Part shown: in pieces, positions 46,237 through 58,810 of the stretch | Position numbering within the stretch: the stretch's first letter is position 1 | Layout: the number at the start of each line of letters is the position of its first letter | Assembly: GCF_964204645.1 (NCBI RefSeq) | Contig: NC_134036.1 | Coordinates: 10,466,704-10,526,703, forward strand | Origin: Tubulanus polymorphus | Taxonomy: Eukaryota; Nemertea; Palaeonemertea; Tubulaniformes; Tubulanidae | Reading direction: 5' to 3' | Length of the DNA: 60,000 nt | Notes under the pieces: model-generated | What the model was told of the DNA's origin: nothing | Databases searched by the model: none | What the model saw: the letters and a program-made list of their open reading frames with translations, nothing else | Program-made: the position numbers and the translations under genes

Positions 46237-47263
46237 TTCTCGAACATAACGCGAAACATGAATCGCGAAAATTGCTAGTGATAAGTTCCGCCGTCCAACG
46301 CGTCAACGCTACGTTATGGTACCTGTTCCTTGAGAGGAGGACAAGAATTCAAACACTCTTCTTAAACTGAACAAGTTGTGAAAGCATTGTAAAATGCTGT
46401 TCGCGTAACAGCTTGTGGCGTTTAAATTTGGAAGGCGCAACATGTTGGTCTGTGATTAACTGGAATGAATTAATAAAACATATTAGTTGAATAATCAGGC
46501 CATGATATATCGCATTCAATTTGACTCAGACTGGTTGGATGACATAGGCCTAGCCTCTCCTGCATCCTGCAAAATGAATGAAGGTCTAGTTCAAATGAGT
46601 AAAAAATAATAAAATGTACCGCTAGCTAAAAAGTTCAGGAAGCTGGCCTTGGAGGAATGCCTGATATAACTTGTAAGTAAGCTTAGGCCTACCGGCCCTA
46701 GAAGAGTAGTACTAGCTTCTACGTCGTACGACCGACATACATAGAGTGCATACAGTTTCATGACATATAGACGTTAAGCACTAATAATAGTTGACATTTA
46801 AACGCCAACGCCAGTAATGAAGATTTTCTGTAAATTTAGATGTCCAATTCTATACATACCTCAATAACGATGAAATTAAAATGACTGAAGGAAATCGGTC
46901 GACTGGACTAGCTGCGTGAGAGGCAAAATTGTTTATTGCCGCTGTATACATTTTCCGCCAAATTTGCATCAATAGAATATTGAATTGAATTGTCCGCTCG
47001 CCATCCGAGATCTTTTCTGGGTTTTACTAAGAATCCGGGAATATTAGATAAATTCCGGGGATTCCGACAAAAATCCGGGAATTCCGTAGAATCCGGATAT
47101 TCCGCGAAGTTCAGAAACCCCAACATGTTGCATTATAATTTTTTTTGTCCGATTTCAATAACTCCTTTTTCATATTTTAGGGTCATCATGCGGTAAGTTA
47201 GTCTACGATTACTGCTGTAAGTGTTTATTTATTGAAATCCCGGATACGGAATATATTGTATAC
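46237..47263. other. Gene-less stretch
   Basis: Around 47030-47100 AATCCGGGAAT-like words recur four times, a short degenerate tandem repeat also producing small ORFs on both strands. No other feature. Confidence 0.3.
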
Positions 47264-47497
47264 ATGTTAATGTTTAAAGTAAAACCGCTTGTAAAAATTA
47301 GCGAGACTACGTACGGCGATACCCCTTGGAGACTGGTGTTTGTTGCCAGTGAAGGGACAAATAAAGGTGTTTATGAAGCGTGGACAAAACCATACAATGA
47401 CCAATGCCCGCCAAGTAGACTCGAACCGACGATAAAATGTAACTGTGTTTGGAAGAGTCCTCATGTGGATGCATGGGGCAGCATGAATGTTAAAGAG
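47264..47497 (+). CDS. Exon of extracellular WRLVF-domain protein
   Basis: An open frame ending at a donor (GAG|GTCAGT, 47498). It encodes TYGDTPWRLVFVASEGTNKG, followed by a Cys-containing linker and VWKSPHVDAWGSMN. This resembles the start of an uncharacterised secreted domain family in marine invertebrates whose later part has an NYGGC..D..W motif (recalled). That motif appears in the next exon-like piece at 47955. The first Met may not be the true start, since no signal peptide is seen. Confidence 0.4.
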
Positions 47498-47954
47498 GTC
47501 AGTGTTTTAATCACGTGGTGTTGATAGTTCGACGTGGCGTCGTTTTCAAAATTATTGTCATTTATAGCAACATTTGTCATTAAAAGATATAAAACTATCG
47601 TGAAAACCAACCATCATAATATAGGTTCATAGTAATGACAGTTACAATTTACATTATGTCTATCAAGGTACAAGTAGAGCTCTACCAGGCTGGAAAAACC
47701 GTTGCCTAAGCCAGATTTAATGGAGCGGGTTCTTCAATAACTAATTGGTTCAATAAGGAACGATTGATGATTAGTAGTTGGAACGATTTATCAAAAGAAT
47801 CGGAATCTAACATTTTTTCAATGGAAGGATAGTAAGTATGTGTATCTGCTTGTAAAACCGATTTTCAAATAATATGTTTTCACTACACGACAGTAAACAT
47901 GTTTCTTTTTGTCTGAAATATTTTGTTTTCAATTTCTTGTGTATCATATATCAG

Positions 47955-48136
47955 ATGCTTTCGCAAAGGCTCTGTATTTATGTAAGACATCCTATTATAA
48001 ATTCATGCATTTCAGTGTTATTTCAACAACTGAGAATAGACGATTTTTCATTAATCGTAACTACGGAGGGTGTGAAGTAGATTCATTGTGGATGGCCAAA
48101 TATCTACTACGCGCCAAATTCCGAAGCGTCATGTAA
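47955..48136 (+). pseudogene. Exon-like piece with NYGGC motif of the same domain family
   Basis: Follows an acceptor-like 'tatatcag'. One frame reads ...TTENRRFFINRNYGGCEVDSLWM and stops at 48136. RxFFxNxNYGGCxxDxxW is the end signature of the domain begun at 47264. The reading frame with the motif does not match the phase left by the upstream donor, and an expected middle segment is missing, so the gene is probably broken or has an unseen exon. Confidence 0.4.
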
Positions 48137-49000
48137 GCATTTCACAACTTATATAAATTCAGTTTATCCAATGCATATAAAAAGCCTGTCTATGTCTGAA
48201 AATATTTGCAAATTGTATGAAGATTCTATAACCGTTGCATCGATTTCAGTAATCAAGAATTTGCAGAAAGCTGAACAGATGGCAATTTACGTCCGATGAA
48301 AATATCCTAAACTGCTGAAATCTCCATTGTGACAACATAAGCAATAAAAAAGAAACAAATCAATACAACTGATTGAAAAATCGAACAGCATCGAATTATT
48401 CTTCTTATTAGGAATTAAGTATCTCCTCATTCATAACTTTCGTTGGTCCGGAAATTTTACTGAAACATCCAATACCTGTTGGGTTGAACATTTTTAATAC
48501 ACTCTTAGAACGAAGGGTTCCACCCTTTAGGGTATGTACCTCAAAAAACCTATTTTGTGGGGTGCTTTGAAAGAATCCCCGGTAAAGGTTCTTTGAGGAA
48601 CAATTTCCTTTAAAATATTTACGTAAGAAACCTTTTCAATATCATCAGATGGTTCTAGACCGGGTTCTTTGGGGAACGATTATAGGTTATTTATTTTTAG
48701 TTATACCAATCCTCAGAAAAATTAATCAAATCGCGTCAAATTAATATTTTATAAAATTTGTTATTATAAAATCTCATGAATCAAAAATATGAATAATACA
48801 TAGATTAACGATAAATGCTACAAAAATAGTAACACCAATTGGTACAATATTTTACATTATGGAGAAATTATTTCAGTGCGCTACTCGCTTGGTATTACCA
48901 TAAAACACTGGGTCGGACTTTTTTCACATTCAAATAAGCATACATTTCTGAGAATATCAAAGGGATTTTAATTTTTTAGTGGGATAAGATTTAAGATAAT
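48137..49000. other. Gene-less stretch with a probable MITE fragment
   Basis: 48500-48690 contains GGTTCTTTGAGGAAC and GGTTCTTTGGGGAAC and a 'tagaacgaagggttccaccctttagggt' type start cut by no clear partner end. This looks like an old MITE. No gene. Confidence 0.3.
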
Positions 49001-49246
49001 ATGCTAAACGAGATTTCTGTGCTTATCTTAGTGATTTGTGCACATAGCTATCTGTTTGAAATATCCAACGGCTATTCGTCAGTTGAAACAAATACGGGAC
49101 CGTGTTACACTCCGAAAACAAATCACAACATCTGCGTCAACGACTTAACATATACAACAAATGTTCCAGTAGTTAAGAAATATATTCTCACTGATACTGC
49201 ATATATATCTTGCTACAATGTTGCTACCTGTGGCCTCAACGGGTAA
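49001..49246 (+). CDS. Secreted Cys-containing peptide or first exon (81 aa)
   Basis: The Met start is followed by a hydrophobic segment (ISVLILVICAHSYLF, residues 5-19), a plausible signal peptide. The remainder is a mature-like part with about five Cys residues and Tyr/Thr-rich sequence. The ORF ends at TAA, but a donor-like GGGTAATT overlaps the stop, so it may instead be a first coding exon. It lies 0.9 kb after the NYGGC exon; relation unknown. Confidence 0.35.
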   Translation: MLNEISVLILVICAHSYLFEISNGYSSVETNTGPCYTPKTNHNICVNDLTYTTNVPVVKKYILTDTAYISCYNVATCGLNG

Positions 49247-50339
49247 TTTCAATTTCTTCAATTGGCGATGGGCCGGTGTTTGAACACCAACGAAAGAACC
49301 AGTTACCAAGGGCACGTGTTATCCAAGTTACTGAGACCTCTCTTGCAGTACGGGATATCACATACCGTATAATATTCTAATACTTAAAAAAGTGACCTAA
49401 ACTGTTCCAATATATAATGTAACTTATTTCAAACAAAGTTTTGTTAAATAAGTGGAACCGATTCAAAGGATAAACTATACCCGTCGTTACTACACGAACA
49501 AATTGATGTTAGCCATGATCATAAGATGCGGTCAATAACAACCAAACACTGCGTAAATCAACCGTTTGAGTTCGGATCAGCAATTACTGCAAATATTATG
49601 TAGTTACATTATTGTTGCCTCGGTCAGACCTGGACTGCTTTCAAGTTAGCTTTTCAACTGATTCCACGAACTTATAATTCCATTCTTGAATGATAATCTC
49701 CAATGGTTATCTGTATTCGTTGTTCGTTTTTCTGTTCAAATATCGGACGAAGTAATGACAATCGTTCACGACCAGAAGACGAAGAAACGCCGCAACGATT
49801 CAACATGAAAACCGATCGCGTGTCCGGTGTGCAGAGAAATTCAACATCCCGCGGCAAATACGCGGCGTACATTGTCCAGATAATCTGGTCCGAATCAAAA
49901 ATACAAATTGTTGAACACGGTTATGCCAAGATACACGTACCCACTCTGCCGTAAGCGGGTGGTCTTTATATCCACCTGCAACGCGCGTGCAAGCAAGACC
50001 TAATAATCCCCAATACCGGCGTCTGATTTCGACACACGATACAACATTCCTCCAGCCTTCTTTTAAAGAGTAAAATGATTTAAAATGAGACACCGGGAAA
50101 CATTAAAAGTAGCAAAGAAACAACGAGACTGGAAAGAGAACAGCCAGAGCGAATATACATCTGTGAATAAAAGCTTATTATAGCAAGTGGAGAAGATTCT
50201 TTCAACTTTCATTATCTATCACTTATTTTCGATCTAATTGTCTGTAAAACCTCAGTCTTCGTTCATGATTTGAATTCAATCCAATAGTTTCACTATTTTG
50301 AATTTATTCTGCTTACAATATCTAATCTAGAGTACCAAT
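49247..50339. other. Gene-less stretch
   Basis: Both strands have small open frames around 49700-50090, but without motifs, codon bias or splice consistency I do not call them. Confidence 0.3.
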
Positions 50340-51340
50340 GCTTAATTTTGATGCTGATTAAACATACACTCATGTAAATTTAGGAAAGTCAATATTAAGA
50401 ATTTCGTTTCATGTTTTTGTATTGTATCTACACGCCAGAGGTAATAACGGATTTATACATTGGACTACAAATAAAAAAAAAGATTCCTTGTGTACAAGTC
50501 CAACATTTAAGATCCCCGAAGAAGCTTCCCTTTAGATATCTCGATAATGATTGACCATTAATATTCTGATTGACCATAAATTTTCCCAAAAAGTCTCTCC
50601 TTCGAAAAACCTAAGCAACCAATCTCTGTGTGCTTTGTGTTTACCAATGCACTTATTATTAGTACATTAGCAAGCACATTGTTACCTTTTCTAGCTATTT
50701 TCACTGTTTACCGTGAAATATTGCATCCTGTATTACATGAATGATTAAGCATTAAACAATATGATACATGACCAAATACACGTTTAATATAAAAAAGACC
50801 CACTACGCGCACATTTCAAATTTCGAACCATGACTTATCATTTGAAAATTACGACACGACGTTCGATCTCACACTAGAGATCATCTTTCTAAATTTATAC
50901 GCAGCGGGTTTAATAGTTTTGTCAATTATCTACATTTGAGTGCGACTATACTACAAATAAAAAGTTATTTTAGCAATGAAGTTTTAATTGCAATTACAAA
51001 TATCAACAATCCACTGGTGAATTCCAAACAACTTTAGGCAACTGACCTTAGGTCGTAGATTGGTCTCAGGTGGCCTGCTGATCCATTATTTTTATACTAC
51101 TTAATAAATATACAGTATAATTTGAAGTAGTACATTGAAGTACTATTTATTTTCATATAAGGATAATCTGTGTACGGAAGATTGAAAAACGATATTCCAT
51201 TGAGTTTTATGGTACTCTAGATTATAGTGTATACAATCAATAATTTAACAATCATCCACGGATACGAATCATCCCAAGTTTACACAATAATTTTCTTGAA
51301 ACCGTTACTGTTGATTACGAAGTTTTCTACTGGTCTGAAG
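50340..51340 (-). repeat. Dispersed repeat of about 1 kb (copy 2), inverted relative to 16980-17960
   Basis: Reverse complement aligns with 16980-17960 over nearly its length, including 'ggtggcctgctgatcc' (51070) and 'gaaaattacgacac' (50846). Diverged, with indels; no coding. Confidence 0.65.
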
Positions 51341-52726
51341 TAGCACTAACAGCCGAATGTAGGTGATTCATGTAGAAATTAGATTGTTAAATTTAGGGTG
51401 TTAGACACATACGACGGCAAACGGCTATTCTTATAGTGAGAACGCTGAACTAAATTTATTGCCTAAACGCAGCGAAATAATCGCCTAAACGCAGGTAACG
51501 TGTCGATCGCTCTAAATTACTTCGAGTAGTTACTGTCTCGGCCAAAAAGTGGCGTGTGTATCGGTCTGACTGATTCAACCGCGCGCAGCCGTCTCGCGCA
51601 TATTGGTGCCTATATGAACGAACATTTTTTCCGCCAAATTCTGGAAATAATTTCTTCCGGGTCTCCCTAAATTTTCGAGGCCGTACTTCCGGTCGATCGA
51701 TTTTTTTCTCCACAAAACCATTGTTCAGTGATCACCAGTGCGTTAAGAGTCGATTTTTGGTATATAAGCTAGGAACAAACATCGATGTTTAAGTTGGCTT
51801 TATAATAATTGTTCTAGCGTCGCTGAATCACTCATTGGGCCGTGTACTGCATCAGACCGGTCGATGCGAGCGGGATTAGACGCACGACTTCTCAACCAAA
51901 AGGTAGGTCCCTAAACGAACGGTGAGCAAATATATGTAGCTAGTGTTACGCAGACACTCGCGCATTCTAGCGAAACACGCTGTGCGAATAAATTCGCTGC
52001 GAAAATAACGTAGTGTGTTAGGGGCTTCACTGATGCTTCATCGGGTAAAAGGGTTAATAAGAAAACTTACATGCATTAATTCTTTATCAATTATAGAAAC
52101 GTTCTTCTATTCTACTTTATGTCAACTGAAATTGCCGACGGATTACTTCCACAATGTTTACATATATCTAGTTACGAGATCAGGTTAAGTGTAGGCATAA
52201 TGTATCGATTGATGGATACATTGAATGTTTCTCGCTCCTCAAGCAGCAGGCGATGCTGGACCATAAAAGCGTCCTAAACCGTTCATGTGTTTTTGTTTTT
52301 AATATCACCTACTGTTGTTGGTAAAAATAAAATAATTTGGCCTAATTGTATATCCTGTACCTCACATACTACACCGAATTTATAGTTCAGTTCTTAGATG
52401 ACACCTGTTAAAAACATAAAGCAATGAATATATGTTAATAAACTGATATTTGGGTCTTTTCCGGAAATTGGATTTTTGTCAGACTTGGCCTTGAAAAATC
52501 TAACAACATTGCTAGCACATAGAAAAAAAGGTAGAAAAAAAACTGATTGCATTTTGATAGCACCTTTTCGGATATTCAGTATAACTTCAATTAAGCTGGC
52601 ATACGACTAAATTCACAAAGTCATCGTTGAAATGTGGTAAAATTCAAGGTTGCAGCGGGCTAAGAAAGTGAATTAAAATTCCACTAGCTAAAGCCGATGT
52701 TGATCTGTGTCTTATGCTGCATGATA
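51341..52726. other. Gene-less stretch
   Basis: Includes a GC-richer, CpG-containing part around 51470-51910 that might be promoter-like. I see no start exon or recognisable core element. Confidence 0.3.
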
Positions 52727-52952
52727 AGGCTGGATAAAAATGATACCTTGTTTCTCCGCAGCGGCAGGGTCATTTTTGTAAAATATGATAAAATTTATAA
52801 ACAGTTCATTTCTATAGCGTCCGGGTCTGTTATGGTAAAATTGATCACGATTTTAAAAAAAAGTAATGTATAGGGTAGATAGGCGGCCGACCGTGTCAAC
52901 ATTTAAGAGCTCAGCAGAGCGGAGAAACAAGGTATCAATTTTTTTTTAGCCT
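52727..52952. mobile_element. MITE of about 226 bp with TIRs
   Basis: TGATACCTTGTTTCTCCGC (52741-52759) is perfectly inverted at 52919-52937. Outward pairing continues through A-runs to AGGCT/AGCCT. A weaker outer inverted pair, AAGCCGATGTT (52691) and AACATCGGCTT (53029), suggests nesting in a second foldback. Confidence 0.7.
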
Positions 52953-54667
52953 AACGTCGATGTTTTAGATTGTCTTTTGTTGCCAACGGTGACGTACATA
53001 AACGAAAAAATGGGTAGATGAAAGAAAAACATCGGCTTCATGACGATTTTCTTAAGATCCCTGGTACACCTACTTTGCATTTGGCTTGTGTGCGTTCACT
53101 TTTCTCTTGTCTGTTTGTCCGGGAGTCGACGATATCAAATTATTTCCCGATTTCGACTAACGTTTCGATCTGTTGTTGATGTTTATGAGTTATAGGTCCG
53201 TTCTTAGATACATACATTATAACTCGACCTGTTCCAGTCAGTCTTATTATGTCTACAGATCTCATACCTTTGGATACTGCGCGTATTATTCCAGTAGTAT
53301 GTACATCAATCGTATACTCGAGCCACGAAGTGTAACGCCAAAATATTGCGTTCACTTTATATACATGTGTTACAGTAGTAAGTAGTTAGTCGGTCACGCT
53401 AGGACCACGGTCAAATGTCCGACTCAGAAAAATTCCGATTATATTATGAGTAAGTCGGGTTTTTGGGGTTTTCTAAGAAAAATCCGAGTTAGCTACTAAT
53501 ACTAAGACCCTAACCCTAACAAATGGGTGCACGGGGTCAATATTCTATTATATAGCCGACTACGATTGCAAACATGTGTGTCCGTCAAAAGAAAAATCGA
53601 TCTACCGGTGTATAATACGATGCGCGCCGGTTTCGATTTGTTTAGAAATAACTGAAATTGGACGACTGACTTAGAGATTGAAAAATGCATTGCTTTGAAA
53701 CCTTCGGAACATATATTCTAATTTCTAACTATGAGACAGATTTTGATAGGAAAATGAACTGAAAAAATCGGGTCCTTGGATTCGGCCGATTTTGCTGATT
53801 TTCCTATTTAAAGCCGTCCGACTTGGGCCAGGTCGACTGTAGTTGTCCGTGTGTCTCACTCCGATACGTCGAGAGAATCGAGTAATTTGGAGTGTTCGGG
53901 AAATGTTTTATTGGTGTTAATTCCCCGTATATAAGTTCTGCAGGTTACATACTCTGCATTGTCGTTTACTGCGGTATTGGATTTTGTGGTTACACATGTG
54001 ATATTGTGTCCTTTATCAATGTTTATCATCCAACTTTTTACTAATCTGCTTGCCTGGAACTTGTCTGTGGCCATCGGTATGTTCTGTATCATGTCATATT
54101 ACCCCGATGATATATAATTAGCTGCATCACCCTCGTGATATCTGTATCTTATTCTTTTTGCACATAACATGCTTGCTATAAATATGTACTGCTTCTAGAT
54201 ATGTGAGATGGATATTGCCTGAATAATCCCTGTTATGCGGAAATGTGCTTTTGAGACACCGTCCCGTCATTAAAGGTTTACTTACACATGCCATATTTTT
54301 CCATTCAAAGCGCCGCTTACTTTTCGTGTGCTGTATCTTTTTTTTCTGTTAAAGGACAGTTAACATCTTGCCGTAGTGGTAATTTTCGGGACATAGAACC
54401 AATAACAATCATTAGTATCACAATCATATGATATCTTACCTTCAATGAGTAGAAATCCGTGCAAATACACCCGTGAACACCTTAGAGGTGACTCGGACCA
54501 TGTGCTCACTCTACAGCACCTGTCCACTCCCTCCATCTGGAGGCCACCATGCAAACTACTGATGTACTAATAATGGAATAAATATATCATCATCTTATCA
54601 GTGCGCGATGACGCATCACAAATGTAGTAAAATTATCGAGCTGTTGATACAAACATCGTGACTGAAG
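52953..54667. other. Gene-less stretch
   Basis: Contains two telomere-type units (ACCCTAACCCTAAC, 53507-53520), too few to call an interstitial telomere. No gene supported. Confidence 0.3.
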
Positions 54668-55040
54668 TACACTGTTAAAAATAAATTGGTAAATTAACCA
54701 AAAAAATTGGCAGGAAATTTGACCCATAGGTGTAGTAAAATTACGACATATAGTAAATTTACTGACTTAATCGTTATGCTTAAACACCAATGATAGTTAA
54801 TTAACATACAGTAAGTAATTTTACATTACCTATATAGTAAATTTACTGGCTTAATTGTCAATCTTAAACACCAATGATAAGCGAATTTACATACATAGAG
54901 CGAGTATATTTACATTATCATATAGTTAATTTACTTCTTTATAGGCAATGTTAAATACAAATAATATGGTGTAAAACCAATTTTCATGGTCCTACTACCA
55001 ATTTAAAGAACTGGTAAATGTACCCAATTATTTTAGTGTA
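54668..55040. mobile_element. MITE of about 373 bp (TACACT...AGTGTA ends)
   Basis: Starts TACACTGTTAAAAATAAATT and ends AATTATTTTAGTGTA, imperfect inverted termini with TA at each outer edge. The inside has three degenerate units of about 70 bp sharing ATAGTAAATTTACT and AAACACCAATGATA. Confidence 0.6.
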
Positions 55041-56442
55041 AATCCAATGAAACCTCTAGAGTTACCACAAATCAGTGCAAAATAACAATAATAATATTTA
55101 AGTATCAAAACATCAACAAATGATTTTAGTGGGCCAAAAAATCATGACTGCCCATTATAAACCTATAATCAAGATACAATTACATTGATTGCAAAACAAA
55201 CCGACTTCTTTCAGGTATCCGATTACTCTATATTTCATATGCCCAAGTCTGAAGTGAATTTAAATTTTCTCAAAAAAATAGAAAAGAGAAGGAGCTGAAA
55301 TTGTGCATGTCTCAATATTCTATGACATCAGATTTTTTTTAAACAGAGCTTGGATATCAAAAACATGCAACTAGGCATATCCCAGAAAAGGGCCAAAGCT
55401 GTTTACCGAAACAATTGATGAGCTAAATCAATTTGAGCTTAGGCAGTAAAATATGAGAAAATTCATAATAAAGCCCGACAAGTGAAATAGTTATATATTT
55501 ACAACTAAAATCGAATACAAAACTCTCAACACAACGGTCTAAACTTGAACTCACATGTGAAACTTTTACATGTAAATTACATATATTAAGACGAAGTACG
55601 AACTGCTAAGTACTGGTATGGCACAAAAACATCCAATATTAAAGCCTAAGATAAATCTAATCTCTTTCGTGATTCAGCACAGCCTAAGAAGAACAAACAT
55701 TTTTAAACTATTACAACGATAATATTTTAGAAAAAAGGTACTGCACTTCAGTCAACTAGATATCAAGTAATATTGTATGAAAAACCTGTCAAAATTACTG
55801 TTAGTAGTTTTACACATCAAAATACCCAGTAGGCGTGATAATATGAAAGGTAAATTAATTTTGACAGTTTTCCATGCTCAAAACACTTCAACTCAAAATA
55901 TCATTTCAAACTACTTTTAATCTACTAACTCGCAGAAAAGTGACACACCTCGCGCCGATGGAATTAATTAATTAATTTGCTAAGTCAACGGAATATTTCC
56001 ATTCAATCTCAAAATCTACCAGTTTATGGAAATGAAACAGCACTCTTCCACTTTCAATTCTAATATATCAAGTTTAGTCATAACCTCTGGTCATATTCAA
56101 ACATAATTTGTAAAGATGAAATTCTTTTCAACAATGAAATTCAAGAACAAATCAGGGGAAACTGTCAAAATTATTTCAAAAGTAAAATGTAGTTTTACCA
56201 ATCAAAATACCAAGAAGGCGTGCGACACGCAGAAATACGGAAGTGATGGGTTAAACCATGGACGTATAAACTAGATTATACGTCCATGGTTGAACTAACC
56301 GTCAAAATAGACAAATGATATATAAAAATAGGCCTAATGAAATGATGCGTACTAATAGAAACAAATATTTCTTCAGTGTCTTTATAGCATGAGTCCATAG
56401 ATTATTTCCAATACATTCCATGGAATTCCTGAATTAATTTTT
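55041..56442. other. Gene-less stretch with dispersed small repeats and one perfect hairpin
   Basis: AACCATGGACGTATAA (56254-56269) is perfectly inverted at 56276-56291 with a 6-nt loop. 'gtcaaaattact...caaaatacccagtaggcgtg' (55795-55850) recurs at 56165-56225. The 55925-55985 segment relates to the 96-bp repeats at 58845-59090 on the other side of the Helitron-like insertion. Confidence 0.5.
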
Positions 56443-58810
56443 AGGCCAGCCGTAGGCTGAGCCTATTACTATACAAATGGAGCGAATTTAAATGACATGG
56501 TTTCCACACAAAAGGCTCTTTTGCTTGCCAAGTGAGGGCATATTCGAACAAATCACGTATTTAAGCGTAATCCATTCTCGGAATCGTAGCGAGCAGAATT
56601 TTGAAATAGGTTCTCATAAAAATGTTTTCTGCATTTTTCACAAAAGTTAAATCGGGAAAATTTCAATATTTATCAGCCAATCAGGAAGTTGTGTCTTCCC
56701 TGTGATTGGTTTATCTGAAAATATCAGCAGCTTTTCACGTGAATTATCGCGATTTCATTACTGGCGCTTTTGCGCATGACTTCATGTATCAACACGCGAC
56801 AATACTTCCGCGTTCGCTACGTGTTCGCTGATTGGCCCATTTACTGGAAAATTCCACAGAAGCCTAATGTGGTTTGTTACAAGCGCTGTGATTGGCCCGA
56901 CCCGATTCTGGCACGGCTTTAGCTTAGTGGGTTCGAATCCCTTGACGGGTGAAGATGATGGATCCTATCAATATCTATTGAAACTAATAAGTTTCCCGGT
57001 TGGGCAGCCGCGGATATCTACCGGAAGTATTCCGGTTCGATATTTCGAGGTTTCTTTGAATTTTGGAGTGATATTGAAATCCGGTAAATACCAGCGGTAG
57101 ATTGTGAAAACCCATTGCATGATATTTGTATTACTTAATCAACGAAAAGCGTCGGGGGCCGCGCCAGGAGTTTTCGTGATTCAAGTAGCGCAATAGCCTA
57201 CTTCTTCGTGTTCGTCCACCTCAATTTTCACTCCGCCGATCGCTGACACGGCTCTGTCCCCGTCGGCGCTGTGATTGCACTTTCGTACCACCAAAATTTT
57301 TCATTTCTATATCAGGGAGGTCTGGAGAATAAAAAAGTCAAAATTTGGATATCACATAGGCCTGATTTCATCGAATAACTCGACCATGGTCGTTACGTTT
57401 CCGTACTTATTACCACCTAAAACCTATTTCGTTTACAGAAATCAGGTGTTCACGTGAACCCGCGGTATCGTCTACTGTTTTACTTCCGGGTTTTATTTTA
57501 AGATTTAAAATTGTATTTCAAGATCGATTTCTATGAAATCTTTAGTTGATTTGGTGTTTGGGAGGAATTTTTATTTGCTCTACAGAAAATTCAACCTTGA
57601 CAATTGCGCAAGGTTCGCGAAAAAAAAAGGTTTTACCAAATCGGGTGTATGACCTTGATATGCTAATTAGCCATGTGCCCGAATTGCAAATTCAATCAAA
57701 TTTTATTCTGCCAAAAAAATGTTAAATACAATTCGCTTTCCGAGAGTTAATAGTATGCTGCATGGAACAAAGTTGTTTTGAGATGGGTCTTGAAGCTATT
57801 TAGGTCGGGAGATAACCATATAGATAGTTCTTGAGAGTTCCAAAGTTTTGAAGACGCTTCAAGGTAATGTCTTGATATTTGTTTTATACGTGTATCTACC
57901 CTGGACACATCTTCAGGCCAAAAACTGGCCCTGTCAGATTCAAGATGGCCGACTGGCAGCCATTGTTGTTCGCCAAAATCAGCACTTTTTACACATTTTT
58001 GAAGTTTTCGAGGGAAATTTTGAAGACACTTTTATCAATAACCTTGATCATTCGTATATATTTGTATCCCCCGAGGGCCCATCGGCATGAGAAAAATTGG
58101 GTCGATCGGACTCAAGATGGCCGTACTGTAACCTTTTTTGTTCCCAAAAATGTCAATTTTGGCCTGAATTCTGAGTACTGTAGCTTTCTAATGGTGTGCC
58201 ATGTTTCATTGCAATTTGTAATGGGTATTCTTTGGAAAGGGATCTTTTATATATGAGAGGGTATTTTTGACCATGCAATTATGACGCACTTGGCGGCCAT
58301 CTTGGGGTCATCGGTACTCATTCGTAGGTGGAAAAAAAGTTTTTCCACATCATAATTGATACTTAAGCATATTTTGCTACTATAATCAATTGAAAAGTTG
58401 TAGCTCATGACATGTTCTATGATCGAGATGAGTTTCAAGCTCATTGGTTTTTGTTTATGGCCACCAGGGGGCGTTGAACAATACAATAACTTAGTATTTC
58501 TATATTACATTCGTACCTATGCATATTTTGCTACCATAATCAATTGGAAAGTTGTAGCTCATGACATGGTCTATGATCTTGGTGAGTTTCAAGCTCATTG
58601 GTTTTTGTATATGGCCACCAGGGGCGTTGAACAATACAATAACTTAGTATTTCTATATTACATTCGTTCCTGCTGTCTGTGTTAACATACGATTTTACTA
58701 TGTAAATGATATTGAGCAGGGAGTGTATATTGATAAATATAACCCACAGATTACATCATTTATAAAAAGCAAATCTGACAGGCTGGCCATTGTGCCCCTT
58801 GGGGCTCTTG
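56443..58810 (+). mobile_element. Non-autonomous Helitron2-like element (copy 2)
   Basis: Same ends as copy 1: AGGCCAGCC start, subterminal GGCTGGCC (58781-58788), GCCCC-TT-GGGGC hairpin (58794-58805) and CTTG end. Longer than copy 1 (2368 bp), mainly because about 170 bp near the 3' end (around 58370-58670, 'gaaagttgtagctcatgacatg...cattcgt') is tandemly duplicated. Inserted within a related-repeat region next to T residues. No long ORF. Confidence 0.75.

Noticed and set aside
49672-50093. Overlapping ORFs on both strands as a gene
   Set aside because: Open frames on both strands in GC-richer DNA, with no motif or splice support.
53507-53520. Interstitial telomere (CCCTAA repeats)
   Set aside because: Only two units plus a partial; expected by chance or minor repeat.
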